DNA of 7,771 nucleotides from JACDBD01 sp050743385 (GTDB lineage Bacteria > Actinomycetota > Acidimicrobiia > IMCC26256 > JACDBD01): NCBI GenBank assembly GCA_050743385.1, contig JBOGFJ010000067.1:1-7771 (forward strand), written 5' to 3'. The stretch's first letter is position 1, and each line of letters opens with the position of its first letter. The notes under the pieces are model-generated. The model was not told the origin of the DNA and did not search any database. It worked only from the letters and a program-made list of their open reading frames with translations. Both the position numbers and the translations under genes were made by a program. Positions 3,749 to 7,771 of the stretch are shown piece by piece.

Positions 3749-5788
3749 CTACTTCAGGTTGACACCACGGAGGAGCTGGGCGTTGAGGGCCACGACGATG
3801 GTGGACACCGACATCAGGATGGCGGCGGCGTACGGCGGCAGCGAGATCCCGGCCCAGGCCAACGCGCCGGCGGCGATCGGGATGGCGACGATGTTGTAGC
3901 CGGCCGCCCAACCGAGGTTCTGGAGCATCTTGCGGTAGCTGGCCCGGGAGAGCCGGATGACCCTCACGACGCCGCGAGGGTCGCTGGACGCGAGCACGAC
4001 GCCGGCCGACTCCATCGCGACGTCGGTGCCGGCGCCGATCGCCAGACCGACGTCGGCGCGTGCGAGGGCGGGGGCGTCGTTCACGCCGTCACCCACCATC
4101 GCGACCGAGAGGCCGCGTCCTTGGAGCTCGGAGACGGCCTTGTCCTTGTCCTCCGGCAGCACCTCGGCGAACACCTCGTCGATCCCGAGCTCGCCGGCCA
4201 CCGTGTCGGCCACCTGGCGCGCATCGCCGGTGATCATGACGACCTTGATGCCCAGCCGCTGCAATTCGTCCACGGCGGCGCGGGCCTCGGGGCGGATCTC
4301 GTCCTCGAGCGCGAGCGCCCCCACGATCTCGTCACCGCGGGCGAGGTGCAGCACGGAGGCGCCTCGCTGCTCCCACTCGTCGACGCGGGCGCGCAGCGTG
4401 GGCGGGGTCTCGAGAGCGCGCTCGCGGAGCAGGGCGGGCCCGCCGACGGCGTACTCCGTACCGTCGATCGTGGCCGCCACGCCGCGACCCGTGATCGCAT
4501 GGAAGTCGACGGCGGTGGACACGCGCCCTCGGGTGCGAGCGGCGTCGACGATCGCCCGGGCCAGCGGGTGTTCGCTGTCGGACTCCACCCCGCCCGCGAG
4601 CCGCAGCACCTCGTCGTCGGGGATGCCGTTGCCGGCGACGCCGGTGACGACGTGCGCGCCGCGCGTCAGGGTGCCGGTCTTGTCGAAGAGCACTGCGTCG
4701 ACGGTGCGCATGCGCTCGAGCGCGAGCCGGTCCTTGACGAGGATGCCGGCCGTGGCCGAGATCGCGGTGGAGATCGCGATGACCAGCGGGATGGCGAGGC
4801 CGAGGGCGTGGGGGCAGGCGATCACGAGGACGGTCACGGAGCGAACGATTCCCTCGTCGAGGTCGCCGACGGCCCACCAGGCGAGGAACGCGATCGCGCC
4901 GGCGCCGGCGGCGACGTAGAACAACAGCGCCGCGAACCGGTCGGCCAGCGCCTGGGCCCGGCTGCCACTCGACTGCGCCTCGGCCACGAGACGCTGGATC
5001 CCCGCCAACGCGGTGTCCGCGCCGACGGCGTCGACGCGGACCCGGACGGCCGAGTCGGTGGAGACAGTTCCGGCCACGACCCGGTCACCGACCGCCCGCG
5101 GGACGGGGCGGGACTCGCCGGTGATCATCGACTCGTCGAGCTCGGCGTCGCCCTGCGTGATCTGGCCGTCGGCGGGCACCCGTCCGCCCGGACGGACGAG
5201 CACCACGTCACCGATCCCGAGCTGGTCGATAGGCACGGTGGTGGTCTCGCCGTCGGCGCCGACCCGTTCGGCGTCGTCGGGCAGCAGCTCGGCGAGGGCC
5301 GCGAGCGCGCCCCGGGCCTGGCCGATCGCCTTCATCTCCTGCCAGTGACCCAGCAGCATGATGGTCACCAGCGCGGCCAGCTCCCACCAGAAGTCGAGCT
5401 CGAGCCAGTCGAGGCTCGTCGCCATCGACGCCGCGTACGCGACCGTGATCGCCATCGCGATCAGCAGCATCATCCCGGGTTGCCGATCTCGCAGCTCGGT
5501 GACCGCGCCGGCGAGGAAGGGCCAGCCCCCCCACAGGAACACGATCGAGCCGAGCAGCGGCCCGAGCGAGCTGATGCCGTAGAAGTCGAGGTCGTAGTTG
5601 AACCACTCCATGACCATCTCGCTGGTGGTCACCAGCGGGATGGTGAGGAGCAGACTGACCCAGAATCGGCGGCGGAACATCTCCGGGTCGTGGCCGGCGT
5701 GCTTGTCGTGGGTCGCGGGCCGGCCGTGGCCGGCGCCGTGCGCTGCATGGGCCACCTGGACGTGATCCGGCTGCACCGGCGCGGTCAT
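3749..5788 (-). CDS. copB: P1B-3 heavy-metal ATPase, CopB-like copper exporter
   Basis: 679 residues. Motifs in order: TGES phosphatase loop (224-227), CPH in the metal-transport helix (C325-P-H327), DKTGT phosphorylation site (D369), HP of the nucleotide domain (407-408), MITGDA (518-523), GDGVND (566-571). Helix signatures YN (631-632) and MSVST (659-663) match the P1B-3 subgroup. CPH rather than CPC defines CopB-type pumps, which export Cu(II)/Cu(I) or Ag(I) across the plasma membrane. The N-terminus carries seven histidines in residues 9-33 (AHAAHGAGHG...THDKHAGHD) instead of a CxxC HMA domain, as in CopB proteins. C325 is the only cysteine I see. Start ATG (5788-5786) has AGGA (complement of 5795-5798) 6 bases upstream; an in-frame ATG 11 codons earlier (5821) lacks one. 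No linked CopZ-like chaperone or CueR-type operator was found beside it. Confidence 0.95.
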   Translation of the reverse strand: MTAPVQPDHVQVAHAAHGAGHGRPATHDKHAGHDPEMFRRRFWVSLLLTIPLVTTSEMVMEWFNYDLDFYGISSLGPLLGSIVFLWGGWPFLAGAVTELRDRQPGMMLLIAMAITVAYAASMATSLDWLELDFWWELAALVTIMLLGHWQEMKAIGQARGALAALAELLPDDAERVGADGETTTVPIDQLGIGDVVLVRPGGRVPADGQITQGDAELDESMITGESRPVPRAVGDRVVAGTVSTDSAVRVRVDAVGADTALAGIQRLVAEAQSSGSRAQALADRFAALLFYVAAGAGAIAFLAWWAVGDLDEGIVRSVTVLVIACPHALGLAIPLVIAISTAISATAGILVKDRLALERMRTVDAVLFDKTGTLTRGAHVVTGVAGNGIPDDEVLRLAGGVESDSEHPLARAIVDAARTRGRVSTAVDFHAITGRGVAATIDGTEYAVGGPALLRERALETPPTLRARVDEWEQRGASVLHLARGDEIVGALALEDEIRPEARAAVDELQRLGIKVVMITGDARQVADTVAGELGIDEVFAEVLPEDKDKAVSELQGRGLSVAMVGDGVNDAPALARADVGLAIGAGTDVAMESAGVVLASSDPRGVVRVIRLSRASYRKMLQNLGWAAGYNIVAIPIAAGALAWAGISLPPYAAAILMSVSTIVVALNAQLLRGVNLK

Positions 5789-6106
5789 GGAGCGTCCTGT
5801 CGCAGGGTGCGTGAACGTCATGGTACGGGCATCGGGTGCGGCCGCCGAACCGGTCGACGAGCGCGCGGGGGGTTTCGATGTCGAGGGTCGATGCGGTCCA
5901 TCCAAGCCAACGCTGGAATCGCCGTGTTCGATACCGTGTTCGGGCATCCATCTCCCGAGATCGTGTCGGAGCTCGAGCACCGATCCGGCTTGGTCGACTG
6001 TGACGCGAGCGACGGTGAGGTCGCCGAGAGGAGTCGAGGTGGCCGTACCGGATGACGCGACCGCGGCGACCGCGGCGAACACGCGAGACGCGCGCCACTC
6101 CTCCGG
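5789..6106. other. 318-bp divergent spacer between copB and the GH63 gene, no convincing gene
   Basis: This spacer must contain promoters for two divergent genes, but no -35/-10 pair stands out on either strand. The copB frame stays open through it upstream of the chosen start; the extension shows no recognisable domain and lacks a better start. Two short direct repeats occur: CCGTGTTCG at 5922-5930 and 5934-5942 (12-bp period), and GCGACCGCG in tandem at 6057-6065 and 6066-6074. Both could be regulatory or chance. Confidence 0.45.
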
Positions 6107-7429
6107 ATGACTCCAGACCTGGCGCGCCGGGCGCAGGCGGTGCTCGACCGCAATCGCCGGGGCAACTGGACGTGCCCTTCCAGCCGGTTCTACCCCCATC
6201 AATGGCTGTGGGACTCGTGCTTCGTCGCGGTCGGCCTCGCTCGCTCTGATCCGCAGCGCGCTGCCGGGGAGCTGCGCGCGTTGTTCCGGGGTCAGTGGGA
6301 GACCGGCATGCTGCCGCACATGATCTTCGCCGAGGGCCTGCGGGATCTCGGCACCAAGCGGATCTGGCAGTCGACGAAGCGACCGGCTGCGCCGCGCGAC
6401 GTGGAGACTTCGTGCATCACCCAACCGCCCATGGCAGCTGTGGCCGCCGGGTACGTCGCCCGGGCCCTCCCTGCCTCCGAGCGCGGCCCGTTCCTCACCG
6501 CCCTCTTTCCGAAGCTCCTCGAGTACCACCGCTGGCTCTACCGGGAGCGCGACCCGCGCCGGCGCGGTCTGGTGACGCTCATCCACCCCTGGGAGTGCGG
6601 GCTCGACACCACCCCGCCGTGGATGAGGGAGCTGCGGCGGATGCCGTCCCCCTGGTGGATGCGGGTCGCGCTGCGGTTGCGTCTGGTGCGGCTGGTGCGG
6701 TTCCTCCGAACCGACACGAAGTTCGCGCCGGCCGCCGAGCGGGCCAGCGCCGCCGACGGACTGCGCATGCTCGTGCTTGCACGCCGCGCCAAGCGTCACG
6801 GCTTCGACGTCGAGCGCATGCCGCCGGAAAAGTCGGTGCTGATCGAGGACCTCGCGTTCAACGCACTGCTCGCGGTCGCCAACCGGTCGCTCGTAGAGAT
6901 TGCGCGCGAGCTGGGCCAGGACATCGAGCCAGAGCTGGAGAGCCGCTTCCGGTCGACCGAGGCGGCACTCGAAGAGCTCTGGGACGAGCCGACCGGGCAG
7001 TACTACTCACGCAATGCGGTGACCGGTGAGCTGCTCGACATCCCGACCGTCGCGACCTTCCTGCCGCTGTGGGCGGGGACCGTGTCACCGCCACGGATGA
7101 CGCGCCTGATCGGCCTGCTTCGGGAGCCGTCGGGCTTCTGGCCGCGTTTCCCGGTGCCGAGCGTGCCTACCCACGCACGCCAGTTCGACGACGATCGCTA
7201 CTGGAAGGGCCCGACGTGGGTGAACATCAACTGGGCGATCATCGAGGGGCTCCGGCTCGCCGGCGCCACCGACCTCGCCGACGAGCTACGGCGGCGCACG
7301 CTCGATCTCGTCGACCGGGTGGGGACCGCCGAGTACTTCTCCGCCCTCGACGGCCGCGGTCTCGGTGCCCACGACTTCTCGTGGACAGCCGCGCTCACTC
7401 TCGACCTCCTCGACGACCCGGCGCGGTGA
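6107..7429 (+). CDS. GH63 alpha-glycosidase, glucosylglycerate/mannosylglycerate hydrolase-like
   Basis: 440 residues, close to the ~445 of characterised mycobacterial glucosylglycerate hydrolase. The (alpha/alpha)6-barrel motifs are present: FYPHQWLWDSCF (D36), TGMLPHMIF (66-74), ETSCITQPPM (100-109), LIHPWECGLDTTPPW (D167), WKGPTWVNINW (366-376) and AEYFSALDGRGLGAHDFSWTAA (E409). D167 and E409 correspond by motif to the catalytic acid/base pair of GH63 glucosylglycerate and mannosylglycerate hydrolases. These enzymes release sugar and glycerate from compatible solutes, for example on recovery from nitrogen starvation. No signal peptide, consistent with cytosolic action. The frame opens only after 6055 and ATG 6107 is the first start; it has no clear SD (GTG at 6140 is an alternative). 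Substrate (glucosyl- vs mannosyl-glycerate, or another alpha-glucoside) is not decided by the sequence. No synthase (GpgS/GpgP or MpgS) is in the window. Confidence 0.85.
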   Translation: MTPDLARRAQAVLDRNRRGNWTCPSSRFYPHQWLWDSCFVAVGLARSDPQRAAGELRALFRGQWETGMLPHMIFAEGLRDLGTKRIWQSTKRPAAPRDVETSCITQPPMAAVAAGYVARALPASERGPFLTALFPKLLEYHRWLYRERDPRRRGLVTLIHPWECGLDTTPPWMRELRRMPSPWWMRVALRLRLVRLVRFLRTDTKFAPAAERASAADGLRMLVLARRAKRHGFDVERMPPEKSVLIEDLAFNALLAVANRSLVEIARELGQDIEPELESRFRSTEAALEELWDEPTGQYYSRNAVTGELLDIPTVATFLPLWAGTVSPPRMTRLIGLLREPSGFWPRFPVPSVPTHARQFDDDRYWKGPTWVNINWAIIEGLRLAGATDLADELRRRTLDLVDRVGTAEYFSALDGRGLGAHDFSWTAALTLDLLDDPAR

Positions 7430-7442
7430 TCCTCCCGCACGC

Positions 7443-7472
7443 TTGACACCGACCGCCCTGGTTCCCTTGAAT
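7443..7472 (+). promoter_or_regulatory. Promoter of the secreted hydrolase gene
   Basis: TTGACA (7443-7448) is a perfect -35 hexamer. TTGAAT (7467-7472) is a 4/6 match to the -10 with an 18-bp spacer. It starts 13 bases after the GH63 stop and points at the GTG at 7512. The inverted repeats at 7465-7491 overlap the -10 and the start region, so repression is plausible. Confidence 0.6.
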
Positions 7473-7491
7473 GGATATCAAGGTCCTTGAT
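7465..7491. promoter_or_regulatory. Candidate operator with three CCTTGA/TCAAGG half-sites
   Basis: CCTTGA (7465-7470), TCAAGG (7478-7483) and CCTTGA (7485-7490) alternate in orientation. The latter two lie in a perfect 7-bp dyad ATCAAGG-T-CCTTGAT (7477-7491); the first two form another dyad with 7 bases between. The array covers the -10 and the expected transcription start, the classic position for a repressor. The regulator is not in the window; the symmetrical AT-containing core would suit a MarR- or TetR-like dimer, which is inference. Confidence 0.55.
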
Positions 7492-7511
7492 GGTTGGTGG
7501 GAGGGCGTGTC

Positions 7512-7771
7512 GTGCAGTCGACGAGCACCCGAGTTCGTCTGGGCGTCGTTCTCGCCGTGGTCGCCGCCATCTGTGCCGCGCTCGGGCCCGCGACCGCCGG
7601 CACGAGGGGCGGGTCGGGAAAGCCCGATCGCGAGGTCACCTGGATCAAAGGGTACGAGGCCCCGGGGACTCCCGAAGACTTGAACCGGGTCGGCGTCATC
7701 AAGGTCGGTCCCGAGAAGGCCGAGAACGTCCTCGTGCTGGTGCCCGGCACGTCGGCGGGCAGCGGATACTT
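7512..7771 (+). CDS. Secreted alpha/beta hydrolase, 5' part only
   Basis: GTG 7512 is preceded by GGAGG (7500-7504) with a 7-base spacer; the frame remains open to the window edge, so 86 full codons are visible. Residues 1-29 form a signal peptide: basic start (MQSTSTRVR), hydrophobic core (LGVVLAVVAAICAALG) and an Ala-rich site near PATAG. The mature part reads WIKGYEAPGTPEDLNRVGVIKVG and then VLVLVPGTSAGSGYF, the first strand and oxyanion-hole loop of alpha/beta hydrolases. The catalytic Ser, Asp and His lie beyond the edge. Related actinobacterial proteins with a similar PGTSA loop are annotated as secreted alpha/beta hydrolases of unknown substrate. Regulation by the promoter and operator just upstream is likely. 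Confidence 0.8.
   Translation, partial: MQSTSTRVRLGVVLAVVAAICAALGPATAGTRGGSGKPDREVTWIKGYEAPGTPEDLNRVGVIKVGPEKAENVLVLVPGTSAGSGY

Noticed and set aside
4121..6055. Long plus-strand open frame (644 codons) antisense to copB
   Set aside because: It is the mirror of the ATPase reading frame, full of low-complexity Asp/Gly/Arg/His runs and without domain motifs; the opposite strand encodes a complete P-type ATPase.
5789..6799. Minus-strand frame continuous with copB giving a protein of about 1016 residues
   Set aside because: The extension has no recognisable domain, runs antisense through the conserved GH63 gene, and the CopB family starts with the His-rich segment where a ribosome site is present at 5795-5798. 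Openness is expected from low stop-codon frequency at this GC content.
7471..7683. Plus-strand frame of 70 codons over the start of the hydrolase gene
   Set aside because: It would begin inside the operator/promoter and lacks a ribosome site. The frame from GTG 7512 has GGAGG, a signal peptide and an alpha/beta-hydrolase motif.

Overview
The window is GC-rich DNA with GC-ending codons and frequent Shine-Dalgarno-like purine tracts. Gene content (Amidohydro_2 protein, small MerR cassette with a thioredoxin-like protein, CPH-type P1B-ATPase, glucosylglycerate-hydrolase-like GH63 enzyme, secreted alpha/beta hydrolase) suggests a high-GC actinobacterium, perhaps Acidimicrobiia or a relative. The taxonomy is inference from gene style only. 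I see no rRNA, tRNA, CRISPR array, IS element or phage gene.

Layout. Positions 1-611 hold the 3' end of an amidohydrolase, followed by a GC-rich stem-loop (619-654). A 227-bp spacer rich in inverted repeats leads to a 37-residue membrane microprotein (839-952) with a perfect AGGAGG. A MerR-family metal regulator runs leftward (1462-1034). It is divergent from a tightly packed rightward cluster: a Cys-rich three-helix membrane protein (1560-2000), a thioredoxin-fold protein with a CPHW motif (1997-2302), a possible 28-codon ORF (2299-2385), an ankyrin-repeat protein (2382-3134) and, 35 bp later, a SnoaL/NTF2-like protein (3170-3679). The first four ORFs of the cluster are joined by three successive ATGA stop/start overlaps. 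Between merR and the cluster lies a clear MerR-type promoter: TTGACC, 20-bp spacer, TAGCGT, with a CTTCCA/TGGAAG dyad inside the long spacer.

Convergent to the cluster is a P1B-3 (CopB-like, CPH motif) copper-exporting ATPase (5788-3749) with a His-rich N-terminus. A 318-bp spacer without a convincing gene separates it from a divergent GH63 alpha-glycosidase resembling glucosylglycerate/mannosylglycerate hydrolases (6107-7429). The window ends in the start of a secreted alpha/beta hydrolase (from 7512), preceded by a good promoter overlaid by three CCTTGA/TCAAGG half-sites.

How the parts may work together: merR, the Cys-rich membrane protein and the CPHW thioredoxin-like protein look like a compact metal- or thiol-stress cassette under MerR control, and the CopB-type ATPase nearby fits a metal-handling neighbourhood. 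Translational coupling suggests the ankyrin protein may be co-expressed with the cassette. The role of the membrane protein/CPHW pair is not one I can name, and it is the best candidate here for an under-described system. The amidohydrolase, GH63 enzyme and secreted hydrolase look like ordinary metabolic genes.
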